From Aplidium turbinatum (lineage: Eukaryota > Chordata > Ascidiacea > Aplousobranchia > Polyclinidae): 64,000 nt of DNA. Within the stretch, counting starts at the first letter, position 1; every line of letters begins with the position of its first letter. The notes under the pieces are model-generated. The model worked only from the letters and a program-made list of their open reading frames with translations, did no database searches and was not told the origin of the DNA. Position numbers and translations under genes: made by a program. This document shows, piece by piece, positions 10,023 to 25,580 of this stretch. Location of the stretch: the NCBI GenBank assembly GCA_918807975.1, contig OU964935.1:11123823-11187822 (forward strand), in the 5' to 3' direction.

Positions 10023-11251
10023 CATAGGCGCCTAACTATTTTTTTGGCCGTGGGGGCGAAAGCATGTTTCATCAGCAGCAACGTAAATTCAGCAAAATGT
10101 CACGCAGATGGATGACATAATTATGTCGTCACACTAGGATTGCTTTTATTGCCACACTCGGAGTTATCGCTACGTTCGACCTACCGTTAATTATTATAAA
10201 CAAAACTCGACCACTTCGGTTAAGCAAACACATGCCATGCGTCTGCGTAAACTAGCGGTTGATGAACTGCGACTCTTTAAGCTAAGCACAACATAAAGTT
10301 TAGCAACGAATTAGATTTATTACAATGAAATAAGAGACGAAAAGGTTTACTAAAAAGTAAAAGGTAAACTGTAAATGGAATGACAATGTCTTGAAAATGG
10401 AATGCAAGTAGGCTACTAACTTGATTATACGCTTGAAAATGTACCTGTTGAAAGTAAAATCATTCACGTTTACATCAATTCAACAGCACGTCACCTTGAA
10501 TAAATTTAGAAGTTGCTGACATCCGTAAACCGCTCTTGAAAAATAGTTACGGAGAGACGTTTGATTATAGCTTCCTTTTCACTACAATATCGCAACTTAT
10601 GACTGACCTGCTTTCACCTTTATGGTTTACCTGTTTTCGTGTTGCAGATGAAACAAAAGATGCGCATATTCCCGCCTTTGATCAGGTTTCTATGGCAACG
10701 GTCGTGTGTGCGCCATGCAGTTTGCGCGAGTCCGTTGTTGCGTTGATTATTCCGCATGTGTGCAATGCGGTTTGTACCAGCCCTTGTTGCGTTGGTTGGT
10801 GTTTACGTCGTGCCGAGACTTCAAGTTCATTTTCACAGCGAGCGGTTCACTGCCGCGACAATTCACTGCAGAGGTTTCGACTTTCGAAAGCAACATCGAG
10901 TCTGTTTGCAAGCGCGTAAAGCTAAACGCACGCTCCGTCTACGTAGCAAATTATGTTGTTTTTGGGTGCATTCAACATCTGATGACATTGAATCGACACA
11001 AAATGGTAGATTTTTGCTATGTCGCAGGCAGCAAAATCAGTCATTTTTACATTGATTCAACGTCTGCAGACGTTAAATCAATGTAAAAATGACAGATTTT
11101 GTCTGGTGTGGAATTGTAGCATCCTACTCGTTCTAGTGATTATTTATCACGAAGCTGTTGCGGTTTGCATTTAAAAATGTTGTCCTGCTGCCGATCGCTA
11201 GTTCATCTATTGTTTTATGTATCAATACAGCATAAAAAGTTGGCGCCTATG
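10023..11251. mobile_element. hAT-type element inside the MITE
   Basis: Ends CATAGGCGCCTAACT and AGTTGGCGCCTATG are inverted and flanked by TTGTAGCT (10015-10022, 11252-11259). Overlapping open frames at 10536-11086 occur in several phases at once and match no protein I know. The right third holds a near-perfect palindrome (11029-11108) of a separate micro-MITE family. Confidence 0.85.
11029..11108. mobile_element. Palindromic micro-MITE
   Basis: Two arms containing GTCATTTTTACATTGATT and its complement meet at AACGTCTGCAGACGTT. The whole is almost a perfect 76-bp palindrome. The edges GGCAGCAAAATC and GATTTTGTCTGG match the better-preserved copy at 58842-58902. Confidence 0.65.
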
Positions 11252-12087
11252 TTGTAGCTAGTCAGGAAGTGCAAATTTTGGTTTGTATCAGCTACTTGAA
11301 AGGAAATATTTTCCTCAGAAAAAATGACCGAAATAAATAAAAAATGACCGAATTTTTTCAAGTCATTTCGGACAAATGACCGAAAAGTGTCAGCGAAAAA
11401 AAAAACCCCAGGTACATCGCCATATTTTGTAAAGCGCTATAGAACAATTTAACAATTTTGTAATTTTTTTGACCAAATCCGGCTCAAAAATAGAAAGTTT
11501 TGCCTGTTGGCACGAAAGGCAATTATGAAAACGCAATGTGTAAACCAGGGGTCGTCAACCTTTTTCTAACAACGGGCCAAAGCCAAACTTTTAAATGGTC
11601 TTGGCGGGCCGTAGCCTATTAATACCAGTTTTGACAGATTCAGAGGCATGATTTCAAGGCGTTGACGTAGCCTAATGCCTTCAGAATATCGGCTAGTAAT
11701 ATCCTTATTTAAAAAAGCGGGCGATTACTTTAAACCCGTATCAACGTAAAGTCAATCGGGATCCGCGTAAAGCAGATACAAAAGCATCAAAAATTTAAGA
11801 AAAATGTGATATTAGGCGAGTAAGAAGTGACATTGGACCCGGACATTTTTGATAACAACCATTTTTTGGTTGCAGGAGGCTTTTCTGGTAGTCAAACCAA
11901 CGGTTCTAAAATTCGGCAAAAATCGGACCTAAGGAACTGCCCCAAACCGCATTTTAAATTTGCATAGCGCGCCATCTAGCGGATGTAAATATTTGCACTA
12001 ACTAAAATGCAACATATGACGCATATACACGTAATTAACAGTCACAAGAAGATAAATGTATTAAAACTAATTTAAAAAGGTTGTGAT

Positions 12088-12470
12088 CATAGGTGTCGGC
12101 AGGAAAGGGGTACTAACCCTCCCCCCTCCTCCGGATTATGATTTCACATGTAATTTGCTTGCAAGAGTGCAATTTTCCAAAATCATATTCGTCTTCCAGG
12201 CAAACACTTTTCCATCAGCTTTTCGACCAATTCTATTTTATTTTTTTATTTCTCTAAATATTTTTCCGCCGTAGGCGCAACAACCACTTACATCAGACGC
12301 TAACAGTATTTTTTTCACAATTCTCGCACTTCACCACTCAAATGTTACTTTAAATTTAGAACTTTTCTTATCCATGTTGCAGCTTACAAGATGAATTTGG
12401 CTTCAAAAGTCGTGTCTTTGCAACCCCCGCCTCTCCCCCACCCCTGCATTTTTTTCTGCCGACACCCATG
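12088..12470. mobile_element. hAT MITE 'CATAGGTGTCGGCAGGAA'
   Basis: Inverted ends CATAGGTGTCGGCAGGAA and TTCTGCCGACACCCATG. The flanks GTTGTGAT and TTTGTGAC agree at six of eight positions. The interior is pyrimidine-rich and non-coding. Confidence 0.65.
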
Positions 12471-12842
12471 TTTGTGACGTATTTGGTCATTTATTACAGT
12501 TTAATGTTTTTCACGCAATGGTAATCGCCTACGTTAAATTGTAATGTAATGTAGGCTATATGACACTTCAACAACATTAGCAACTGAAACAAATGGTGAT
12601 ACAACATTGGCAGATGTAAAATCAACGTATAGGCTAATAAATCAGCGATTTGAGCGATTAATGCTTCAACAGAAAAGGCAGCGTATATTTAATATATGCG
12701 TTCACTTTCATATACAAATCATTCATTTCAAAAAATATTTTACTTGCAAAAACTACCACAGTAACAATTGGAGGTCCCGTTCTAGAGATACAACTATTTT
12801 TATTAAAGTAAATGTACTTCTACACTTACAGCTTTTGGGTAT

Positions 12843-14513
12843 CTAACACTCTAAAAGTGATGAATTTTCACACTGAGCTTCACAAGCACAGTGAATACTG
12901 CACTTAAAGCCTTTCTTGGAGCAACCACAAGATGTGCATAAACGTTTAGCGCTCCTGCAATTGCACCTAATTTCTTTCAGAAAGGTTTTGGGTGCACGTT
13001 CATTATCTGTCATTATTGGGACCAGACCAGAAGCTGTTTCCTTTTGTTCAGTTGCACTGACGTGTCGTTTTTCAATAACTAGTGGTCGAGTTGCCATTTT
13101 TGGTGTTTGACAGTTTATAATGCCCATCACATGCGTTGTATCATGACCTGTCAGAGTATCTTCGTTAAAATCGAAGTTATCTGCTACCCACTGACAGAAA
13201 CAACCAGGATGACTTGTAGAGTCCATTGCCTCATCCGTATTATCACTATTTGCTTGGCTTACAGCAGCTGATCGTTGAAATGCAATTACTTGACCATAAC
13301 TTGCACAAAGACCAAGGGATGATAGTACATCCAAGAGAATACGCGATCTTGTGACCTGGTGTATAAAAATACCAATTGACAATAAAAGAGAGGAAATGTA
13401 AGATAGCCCGCTTGCTGACTGCAGAAATACATGGGACACACCGATTTGTAGAAGCTTCTTCTTTAATTTAGCTGATTCACTCCGCGATCGAGGCATTACT
13501 TCAGACATCAAGACTTTAAGCGATTCCGGTATTTCGGAAGCAAGATACTCCAGATTAATGTCTTCAGGAACAGGATAAGGAGTTTGAGCTTTGTCAATTT
13601 TTTGAATTTCTTTCTTTATAACACTTCCAGCTTGCTGTTTTAGTTTTTTAAACTCTTTATCTTCTTCAAAACGTGATTCTTCATAACAATCGTTTAAAAT
13701 GTTATCGAAATGTTTCTTTAGCGTTACCACGTTAGGTTTGCCTTTCACCTCAGTGATGCTCAGTTGCTCATCAAAGTGCTCCAGCAAACGCCGTTTTAGA
13801 TGTTTGCTACTGTAAGTTTGAACATCGCTAGATAAAAATGTCGACATGCGATCACGTAGCTCTTGCAATGTATATTGCCTACCTACTCGATTAATTTCAT
13901 TCATCCACAAACAGAGTTTTTTGAATGCTTCTTCCTTCAACAAATCTGAGTTGCGGGAGTTGAGCATGCTTCCACTGCTTTCACCAACCTGATCAGATTT
14001 TAAAGTACGGTTACTGAGAAATCGCTGAAGACAATCTCTGCGATATGTAGCTTCTACAGCTCGTATATCTCCTGCAAAAAGTATCCTACATTTTATTTGA
14101 ATTGAAATGTCATCTGTTCTCTTTTCACATTCCGCTATTAATGTATCCTGTAGCAAACTTCTCTTTTGTTTTTTGTCAACAATTTCCACATTTCCTATCG
14201 AGGGACATTGCTTTGGATTCTGCTTGAGTTTTTCAAGATCTATTTCTTCACCGCAAATCAAACAATGGGTTTTATAGTCAAACGTAGTTCTCCTTAATCG
14301 CGAAGCTGTAGATTGCGGTTTGAGCTCATCTGCTTGGTTTTGAGTGAAAGCTTTCCGATTCGTATAATTTCTGTAGCAAATATTATGGACTGCAATTTCC
14401 CGCTGGTCGCCAATATTCTCATTTATTTGATCACGATACTTAACAGACCACTGGGTTAGTGTTGATACTGCTTTTGAACCCAGCGTTCTGCCATCTCTTC
14501 CACAGACAACCAC
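12843..14513 (-). CDS. Orphan long-TIR element protein, internally shortened
   Basis: This is a 556-codon open frame inside the long-TIR element. Visible parts in order are a Cys/His-containing start (VHNICYRNYTN, about residue 43; CLICGEE, about 84), a long charged helical middle, the block VADNFDFNEDTLTGHDTTHVMG (about 445-466), and a cysteine-rich tail (about 520-548: CNC, CTSCGCSKKGFKC, CACEAQCEN) that could bind zinc. The same tail and ADN block occur in a large uncharacterised invertebrate family. In that family several hundred residues separate the two blocks, including an ADDTDV motif seen at 34080-34165. Here they are almost adjacent, so an in-frame internal deletion is likely. An acceptor-like 'ttttgtcag'-type site just upstream of 14513 suggests earlier exons and that the GTG at the frame's edge is not the true start. 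Function unknown. Confidence 0.55.
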   Translation of the reverse strand: MVVCGRDGRTLGSKAVSTLTQWSVKYRDQINENIGDQREIAVHNICYRNYTNRKAFTQNQADELKPQSTASRLRRTTFDYKTHCLICGEEIDLEKLKQNPKQCPSIGNVEIVDKKQKRSLLQDTLIAECEKRTDDISIQIKCRILFAGDIRAVEATYRRDCLQRFLSNRTLKSDQVGESSGSMLNSRNSDLLKEEAFKKLCLWMNEINRVGRQYTLQELRDRMSTFLSSDVQTYSSKHLKRRLLEHFDEQLSITEVKGKPNVVTLKKHFDNILNDCYEESRFEEDKEFKKLKQQAGSVIKKEIQKIDKAQTPYPVPEDINLEYLASEIPESLKVLMSEVMPRSRSESAKLKKKLLQIGVSHVFLQSASGLSYISSLLLSIGIFIHQVTRSRILLDVLSSLGLCASYGQVIAFQRSAAVSQANSDNTDEAMDSTSHPGCFCQWVADNFDFNEDTLTGHDTTHVMGIINCQTPKMATRPLVIEKRHVSATEQKETASGLVPIMTDNERAPKTFLKEIRCNCRSAKRLCTSCGCSKKGFKCSIHCACEAQCENSSLLEC

Positions 14514-14584
14514 TTTCTGACAAATTTTGCAGATTTAACTTACATTACTTTCCATATTGGTTCAAAAACAACGTTTTAAACTAC

Positions 14585-14806
14585 CCGTATTTTACGGACC
14601 ATAAGGCGCACCGGACTATAAGGCGCACCGGACCATAAGGCGCACCGGACCATATATAATAGTATATCGGTACTGGTTTTGAGTGTAGGCAATAAAGCAC
14701 TATCGCACTTGATCCATACATAAGGCGCATCGGACCATAAGGCGCACGATCAATTTATGAGGAAAAAAAAGAATTTAAAGTGCGCCTTATGGTCCGTAAA
14801 ATACGG
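14585..14806. mobile_element. MITE 'CCGTATTTTACGGACCATAA'
   Basis: Perfect inverted ends of about 27 bp begin CCGTATTTTACGGACC and hold AAGGCGCAC. The trinucleotide TAC flanks both sides (14582-14584, 14807-14809). The AAGGCGCACCGGACCAT word is repeated near the left end. Similar 'ataaggcgcac' MITEs are common in animal genomes. I am unsure of the superfamily. Confidence 0.75.
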
Positions 14807-15735
14807 TACTTGCTTGCACGCGTAGGCCTATTAGAAATTAGAACTGAAGAATTGGTAAAGTACTGTCCCATAGCTCCGGCCAAGTTTCAAATTGAAGTCA
14901 AGTTGACAACCTGTTGAGAAAATTGCTCCATTTTACCTAAATTTAACGTCTGGCGACGTTGCATCGAAGTAGGAATGGCTACCTATGTAACGACCTATTT
15001 CTTCAGATAAGCACTTTTGTGTTGCTTTGGCAATGATGTAATCGATTTAATGACTTGGCTGCTCTAATGTTATAGTTGTTATCCAACTCCTTAATTATGC
15101 AAGAACATTTTTTTGTTCGGGGCATTTTCTGAAATCTTTTCTTTGTAAAAGTTCAAGGTATAAATCATTACCACATTTTATGTGCCCGTAATTTTCATGT
15201 TCGTCAGATACGTTGTAAAAAACAAAATTACATTTTCCGAAATCAATCTTAGTTAATTAGCATTTTGCAGAATTTTACAACCACTGCACTATCATTGCAG
15301 CCTAGTTTCTGTTACATGAGGCACTCAGCAAACAAAATATATTATTTTGCATCGATTCAACGTCGCTAGACGTTGAATCAACGTAAAATAAGAAATTCTG
15401 CTGAATGGTAATTCTAGACACTATACATCCTTGTTTCACTTGAAATTCGCGAATTAGCACGAAGGAAGATACTTATGTTTTTCTTCCGCTAGACGGCGCG
15501 CCGTTCAATAATTGCATCTCCATAAAGGCCGTTCCTTATGTCCGAATTTTGCCGAATTTTAGATTTGGGGTCTCAAACAGGTAACCCATCTTTTTATGAA
15601 GAAAAATGGTTGTTATCAAAAATGTCCGGGTCCGGCTATTTTTATGTCAATTCTTACTCGCCTATATGAGTTATTTCATACAATTAACATGTACTCTAAA
15701 AGGTCGTCATTTATATTATAGTGTTCACATTTTTC

Positions 15736-16213
15736 TTAAAGTAATATCCTTGACGGGAATCAGCTGAACAAATTCTTAAACATCAAAATCTTTATTTACT
15801 GCACGCAGAAATACTGCCAGCTCAGCTGTAGGCTGATCTGTCGTGTCTGTGCTCTCATCTGTTGCGAAGAACTGTAGATATACGGTACAATAACTTTTTG
15901 CTGGATGTTACATTCTCCGATATCTCTTCTTTTCGTTGAGTTACGATTCTTGTTGAAAGACTTAGGCTTATATCTGAAAAGTAGTTTTGTTTTTTTTCTC
16001 TGAACATATGTTTTCAATAACATCCATCTTACACCTTTTTCCAAATTCTCCATCACTATACGATTTCTTGTCTTTTGCTATTGATTGTGCTACCTTGTAG
16101 CTAGCAGAAGAATTTTCTGATTCATTGGTTTTCCTTTCCTTTGTAACAGAGAAATTTGCTGTTTTAAAGCTATTTTTGAGTAGATTAACCTTGCCGTTCC
16201 TTGTTTGACACAT
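15736..16213 (-). pseudogene. hAT transposase N-terminal region (ZBED5-like)
   Basis: Minus-strand residues include SASYKVAQSIAKDKKSYSDG, FGKRCKMDVIENIC and, in a second frame, DESTDTTDQPTAELAVFLRA. These match the conserved start of Charlie-type hAT transposases domesticated in vertebrates as ZBED5, GTF2IRD2 and FAM200. In these proteins the DEST block contains the first catalytic Asp. At least one frameshift divides the two pieces. The gene then breaks off where the long-TIR element has inserted. It belongs to the hAT of 11546-16460, whose strand it defines. Confidence 0.65.
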
Positions 16214-16732
16214 TAACTTGGAAAAAATAATATGTTTTGCATCATAATGGCGCTTTATGTTGAGTTATTTGTTTGTACAAACAGAAACGCTGCAAACCAA
16301 AGACCTGGGCCTACTAAAATGATTATTGAAAAGTAGCCTACTTGTTCTTCCATTCGATTATACTGTAATAAACCACTGGCCTGGCCACATATTGTTATAA
16401 TTTGTAAAGAAGCGGCGGCAGGATGATTTTTCTTGGCGGGCCGTAAATTGCTGACTCCTAGTGTAAACAAAATCAACTATTAATAATGCAACAATGTTAT
16501 GGGGGGTCTGGGGGGCTTCGCCCCCCAGAAGTAGGATTGACTTTGACTGCTGCGCCTCTAGGTCCACCTACTTTTAAAATGGTTCTTCCATCCCTGAGTT
16601 GGGCATGCCATCTGAATGATATATATATAATTGTCTGTCCATACCATCTGTTAATTAACATTTAACACATAACTTTTGGGTTAAAGGCCTTATCTTGCTA
16701 AGTTTAACAAGTAGGTTAGAAGCTTTGTTTAG

Positions 16733-17001
16733 ACTTGGTTAAGCGCTCGTCTCAAGATCATACGTTGCTGGTTTGACTCTTTGGGTGTGCACTTCAGCAA
16801 CTCATTCTAAGGACTGCTTTCCATTTAGTGGCACCTAGCAAATTGAATAATTTCCCAGAAACAACATTTCAACAATCGAAACCTTTATTCGGTCAATCTT
16901 GATAACTGACTTTGCGTTAAAAGCCTCTACAAATATGCGAAGTTATTAGGAAACCTATCAAAAACTTTGTCAGTCCAAGGATAAAGATTCAAAAACCAAG
17001 C
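16733..17001 (+). mobile_element. tRNA-derived SINE (copy B)
   Basis: A tRNA-like head (TTGGTTAAGCGCTCGTC as A box, GCTGGTTTGACTC as B box) is followed by the shared body (AAGGACTGCTTTCCATTTAG, AACATTTCAACAATCG) and the tail CCAAGGATAAAGATTC. This is one of the most complete copies. Confidence 0.75.
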
Positions 17002-17161
17002 CAAGTCAGAAAATCTACGGTAGTCTGGTAGGTCTATTAAATTTAAATAGGGCAGTATGAAATGATTTATTTTTTGTGGCCAAATAAATAATTATATAAA
17101 TCACAAACTGATAGAACCAGCTTAATACTGAAAAGTTTGGGTGTTCATCAGGACAATTATC

Positions 17162-17218
17162 GTTTCTAGCACTAGTTGCTACGTTCATCATATGAACGTA
17201 GCAACTAGTGCTAGAAAC
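17162..17218. repeat. Perfect 27-bp hairpin
   Basis: Two perfectly complementary 27-bp arms (17162-17188 and 17192-17218) are separated by 3 bp, CAT. The arms contain CTAGCACTAGTTGCTACG. No other copy is seen in the window. Confidence 0.9.
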
Positions 17219-17343
17219 AAGAACCAGCTTACTAAAAACATTCAAGTTACATGGGTTTTTTAAAGGCAGTGGCTATTTGACCGGCTCTGGTCTTTTAATC
17301 TAAACACTATTTGACCAGTCATGACGCATGTCTTCTTTCACAG

Positions 17344-18148
17344 GTGCATCCTAGTTCGTACCTTGAACCATTCGTACAGTCAGTTCGTACCCTGAAAAGA
17401 TCGAGAGAAAAAATTAAAAATAGCCAAAGTCGCTGATCGCAGTTTAATAACACAACACCGAAGTCGCTGATTGGAGTTTCCCCAAACAATTTGAAACAAA
17501 CTCGAGGGTTGGGGTTAGCGGAAACGGCAGAAAAATGTTTGCGGAAACTACGATCAGCGAGGGTTTGGGTTAGAGCATAGATTACTCTATGGTTAGAGTT
17601 AGGGTAAGCCATGGATCACTGAATTAGATTTTTAATTCTTTTAATTATATAGATTTTTAATTTTCATTAATTTCTAATTCTGTGATTCATGGGTAAGCGG
17701 AAACTGTGTTTAACGGAAACTGCGATCAGCGAGGGTTAGGGTTAGAGCATAGATTACTCTATGGTTAGGGTAAAGGTTAGCGGAAACTGCGGAAAAATGT
17801 TTGCGGAAACTGCGACCAGCGAGGGTTAGAGCATAGATTACTCTATGGCTAGAATTAGGGTAAGGGTTAGCAGAAACTGCGGAAAAATGTTTGCGGAAAC
17901 TGCGATCAGCGAAAGTTAGGGTTAGAGCATAGATTACTCTAAGGTTAGGGTTAGCGGAAACTGCGGAAAAATGTTTGCGTAAACTGCGATCAGCGGACTT
18001 CGGCTTTGAGCTAAATTTTCTCACGATTTTTTGAGGGGGAAAATTTTAAAATGATTGCGGAAACTGCAATCAGCGACTTTGGCTTTTTTAATTTTTTTCT
18101 CTCGATCTTTTCAAGGTACAAACTGAGGGTACGAACTAGGTTGCATCC
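17344..18148. mobile_element. Mutator-like fold-back element (copy 1)
   Basis: The ends carry GGATGCAACCTAGTTCGTACC-type inverted sequence next to GAAAAGATCGAGAGAAAAAA. The flanking sequence TTCTTTCACAG is duplicated (17333-17343, 18149-18159), consistent with a 9-11 bp target duplication. The interior is a minisatellite of GCGGAAACTGCGATCAGCG and TTAGGGTTAGAGCATAG units. A second copy lies at 59902-60632. Confidence 0.75.
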
Positions 18149-18244
18149 TTCTTTCACAGCAAAAGAGAAGAGAAGAAAAAAAGTGCCTGGGTAGTCTTGG
18201 CCTGGCAAATGCTTCTCAACCAAACGGCAAGCACCCTTAGGTTG

Positions 18245-18906
18245 GGTCCATGTCTTTTAGGCGCCGACCAAATAGGCGCGCACGCCGCACACTGTGGCGT
18301 CTGGATATTTAGGTGCTTAGCACTGTGGTGCCCATTCATTTAGGTGCTATTCCTAATAAAGTCTGCAGATTCTATCAGCGCAGCTTTGGCAAAACCTAAT
18401 CGGGGTTTTCTCGGAAAACTAAGTTACTCTTCACTCAAGCCTATCACCCGCTTGAATATAGGCTACGGTATATTTTTACTGATGTTCAGTGTAGTTATTA
18501 TTTGACTTATATATAACTAAAAGTGAACTCAGTCATGTTCGAAAACTTGAATAATTTATGGATAAAGCTTTCGCTGACGCAAACCTGGACTAACAACAAA
18601 TATATGCCAAACACGCGCATTAAAAAAACAATATATTTTTCTGTTTAATATAACATTTTGTGTGAAAAGTATTGCTGGTTTAAGCAGTTTCACTCACGGA
18701 AGCAAAGACATATTTTTCTGTTCAATATAACATTTTGTGTGAAAAGCATTGCCCTACCTACCAAGCTGATACAATTTGCAGACTTTACTAGGAATAGCAC
18801 CTAAATGAACGGGCGCTACAGTGTTCTGCACCTAAATATCCAGACGTCATAGTGTGCGCGCCTATTTGACCGACGCCTAACTGTCTGCGCCTAAAAGACT
18901 TGCTCC
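18245..18906. mobile_element. Fold-back element with about 140-bp arms
   Basis: The arms at 18245-18385 and 18768-18906 are inverted copies containing GTCTTTTAGGCGC, AAATAGGCGCGCAC, CTGGATATTTAGGTGC and ATTTAGGTGCTATTCCTA. The flanks repeat CCTTAGGTTG (18235-18244, 18907-18916), a 10-bp duplication. The central 380 bp are AT-rich, with an internal direct repeat of AATATAACATTTTGTGTGAA. A Mutator-like origin is the best fit. Confidence 0.8.
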
Positions 18907-18916
18907 CCTTAGGTTG

Positions 18917-19365
18917 CACATTACTTGTCAAATAGTTTTTGTACAACTGCACAAATGATTTGGTTTACATTTTGCATCTAATATTATCAATTATGATAGC
19001 CTATTTGGAGAGTTTGCACTTAAACCTTTTCTTAATTTACAGAAACCCCAATTATGATGTAATGTTTCTTCCCTTATTTGTACCTCAGTCCTTAATCACG
19101 GTGGCCTTTCATTACTAAAACCTACTATTATGACACAAAATGTGGTTGAGATTGGATTTTTGAATCTTTGATAAATTATGCCAATTCAATGCTTTTTTTA
19201 ATAGTTTTATGCAAATAAGGAAAACTTAGCATTTGATATAATTCCTTGCAAATACCAAAATTGCTTCTTTTTGTAACACTAAAGTATCGGCCAAAATATC
19301 GGTATCGGCCTAAAAAGTGATATCGGTATCGGCCAAACTATTGGTATCGACACATCTCTATTAGC
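18917..19365. other. No gene recognised
   Basis: AT-rich sequence. The part at 19290-19355 repeats short GGTATCGGCC words, but no inverted ends or coding signal are seen. Confidence 0.5.
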
Positions 19366-19631
19366 ACGGAATGGCCCGTTTCGGTGAGTTCCCTATTCGG
19401 TGATTTTTTTAAAAATTATTGGGTACCATAGCCTAATTATCATTGCCGTTATAGGGTTAGGGGGTTAAGGTTACGGGTTAGGGTCTTATTTCAACGTTTA
19501 GCGACGTTAAAACAATGTAAAAGCGGCAATGATAATTAGGCTACGGTACCTAATAATTTTCAAAAAAAATTTCAAAAAAATCACCGAATAGGGCTCTCAC
19601 CGAATCGGACTCACTGAATAGTAGCAGACCC
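19366..19631 (+). mobile_element. MITE 'GGAATGGCCCG...GCAGACCC' (copy 1)
   Basis: Inverted internal arms (TCGGTGAGT/ACTCACTGAAT; GCCTAATTATCATTGCCG and complement) surround a short centre. CTATTAGC is duplicated at 19358-19365 and 19632-19639. Copies lie at 22643-22838 and, reversed, at 45561-45728. The outermost bases of the two ends do not match each other well. Confidence 0.75.
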
Positions 19632-19849
19632 CTATTAGCAACTCCATGCATTCCTGTCTATTAAATGACTACTTGATGAAAGTTTTTATCAAAGATTTTT
19701 TTTTATTGTGAAGGATAGGCCATTTACTAGAAAAATTTTACTGGAAAGAGGCTAGGCTGTGTCAATACAAGGAGATTTTTTTATTGTGACAGGTAGGCCA
19801 TTTATACATATACCGGTACTAGAAAATATTTTACTCTAAAGAGGCTTAG

Positions 19850-20225
19850 TTGTGTCAATACAAGGAGAGCTACAGCAAGACTTTTGTTTGTGGGAAATGT
19901 GATAAAGGAAAAGATTTAGTTGAGGATTGCAAGGAAAGTTTCTGTTATGGAATTGAAACAGTGACCAACTTCTGTTTTTTGGATGATCAAATAAATAGAA
20001 GTGGTGGATACGAAACAGATGTGACAAGAAGGGGAAGGCTGGGTTGGGCGAAGTTCAGGGAGTGTGGGGAAATGTTATATGGAAAAAATTTTTGTTAAAA
20101 ATGAAAGGGAAAGTCGATCAGAATTGTGTGTGTCCTTCAATATTCTATGGCAGCAAAACATGGATATTAAGAGTAAACTGGCTATTCTGAGAAGAAGATG
20201 AAAAATGATTCCTAGCTACAAAACC
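19850..20225 (+). pseudogene. LINE RT C-terminal scrap
   Basis: Residues VTNFCFLDDQINRSGG, VTRRGRLGWAKFRECGEML and, after a frame change, KMKGKVDQNC, IFYGSKTW match the region after the RT palm of L1/RTE-like LINEs ('FCYLGD...GG', 'R...GW.KFRE', 'YGSETW'). The clade differs from the LINE at 1-2128. Confidence 0.6.
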
Positions 20226-21084
20226 ACCATATTATTCACTTTGCAATTCATTCAAATCCACCAATACCTGCTTAAATGTGACAAGATTTACATCTCTCAA
20301 AAAAAAAATGATTGGGACGATCACCCCCACATTAAAACATAGAAAAGTATTTGCAAGGTTGGATTAATGTAGATCTACACATCATTCTTTTGTCGAAATA
20401 GCCCTCCCTTAAAGGCGTATCCAGCAAGTAGTCTTAGAGAGGATAATTTCAACAAAACACGATGATGTGTAGGTCTACATTTTTATCTGGCTTAGCATAA
20501 TAAAGTTATTATTTTGTGTTTTAGGGAGCGCAATCGCCCCCTTCCTCTCTTAGATCCGCCACTGCCTCCCGTAAGGTTGTTTACTATATCCGCCCTCTGA
20601 TTTGATCAATGACAATTATCACAAATTTCAACAGCCTCTTCACATGTTTATTTACACAGTAATTTTGTATAAATTATGTGTTTAGTACTGTTTGCATCAC
20701 CATTGGACTTTGATGAGTATGGTTTATTTTACATGTGTTTGTGTTTACTCAATATTCAATTAGGACTACAATACCTGTATGCATGATATCATCCAAATAT
20801 ATTCATTGTTGTACCACTTTTCATGTCTTACTCTTGTCCTGTGACTTTTTATAAAGATTTTAAAGCTGGCATCAATTCTGATGCTAATTGAAAGATTTGT
20901 TGTAAGCTATAATTTTATTTTAAAATATGACCCTGACCGACAACTGTCAACGTGTGCACTGATGAGTCAATGTAAAAATGATGGATTTTGCTGTCTGGAG
21001 AGTTCTTCAACTATTGATGACATTTTGATTCTTGTTTTACAGCACTATTGCAAATCTACTTCTGTTTTTAAACATTGTGCAGAC
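20226..21084. other. Upstream region of UBE2D
   Basis: No separate gene is recognised. At 20940-21000 there is one arm of the palindromic micro-MITE family (GTCAATGTAAAAATGATGG, GGATTTTGCTGTCTGG). The promoter and 5' UTR of UBE2D should lie here, and perhaps further upstream, but no motif pins them down. Confidence 0.4.

Positions 21085-25580
<4,496 letters not shown>

Larger units (their letters stand above)
9815..11411. mobile_element. hAT-type MITE, 'CGGTCATTTATCGG' family
   Basis: Ends CTGGGTTTTTTTTTT and AAAAAAAACCCCAG bear the 8-bp duplication GTACATCG (9807-9814, 11412-11419). Sub-terminal repeats of CGGTCATT and AAATGACCGA words surround a second inserted element (10023-11251). A shorter relative lies at 21366-21544. 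Confidence 0.85.
11813..15664. mobile_element. Long-TIR element with orphan gene
   Basis: The left end (11813-about 11960) and right end (about 15520-15664) are inverted repeats of roughly 145 bp with indels. Both begin TAGGCGAGTAAGAA, contain CCGGACATTTTTGATAACA, and share AAAATTCGGCAAAA. The flanks read ...ATAT and TAT..., too short to set the duplication size. The word TTTAAGAAAAATGTG also recurs inverted just outside both ends. The element carries a 556-codon frame on the minus strand plus two MITEs (12088-12470 and 14585-14806). It sits inside the hAT of 11546-16460. Confidence 0.7.
11546..16460 (-). mobile_element. hAT (ZBED5/GTF2IRD2-like) copy
   Basis: Ends CAGGGGTCGTCAACC and GGCGGGCCGTAAATTGC...CTCCTA are flanked by the 8-bp duplication GTGTAAAC (11538-11545, 16461-16468). 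The N-terminal part of a Charlie-type transposase is readable on the minus strand at 15736-16213. The rest of the gene has been displaced by the insertion of a 3.85-kb long-TIR element (11813-15664). Confidence 0.8.
9356..16596. mobile_element. Outer hAT of a four-level nest
   Basis: Ends CGGGGATGGAGGAACCA and TGGTTCTTCCATCCCTG are inverted. The 8-bp duplication AGTTGGGC lies at 9348-9355 and 16597-16604. The element's own sequence (9356-9814, 11412-11545, 16461-16596) is short and non-coding, so it was a MITE of under 1 kb before two hATs landed in it. Its right end carries the GGGGGTCTGGGGGGCTTCGCC motif. Confidence 0.8.

Noticed and set aside
10536-11086. Three overlapping + strand open frames of 99-127 codons
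   Set aside because: They overlap in all three phases within a GC-richer part of a hAT-type element and share no motif with known proteins.
17500-18000. TTAGGG-like runs suggesting telomeric sequence
   Set aside because: The hexamer occurs one or two at a time as part of a longer unit inside a Mutator-like element, not as an array.
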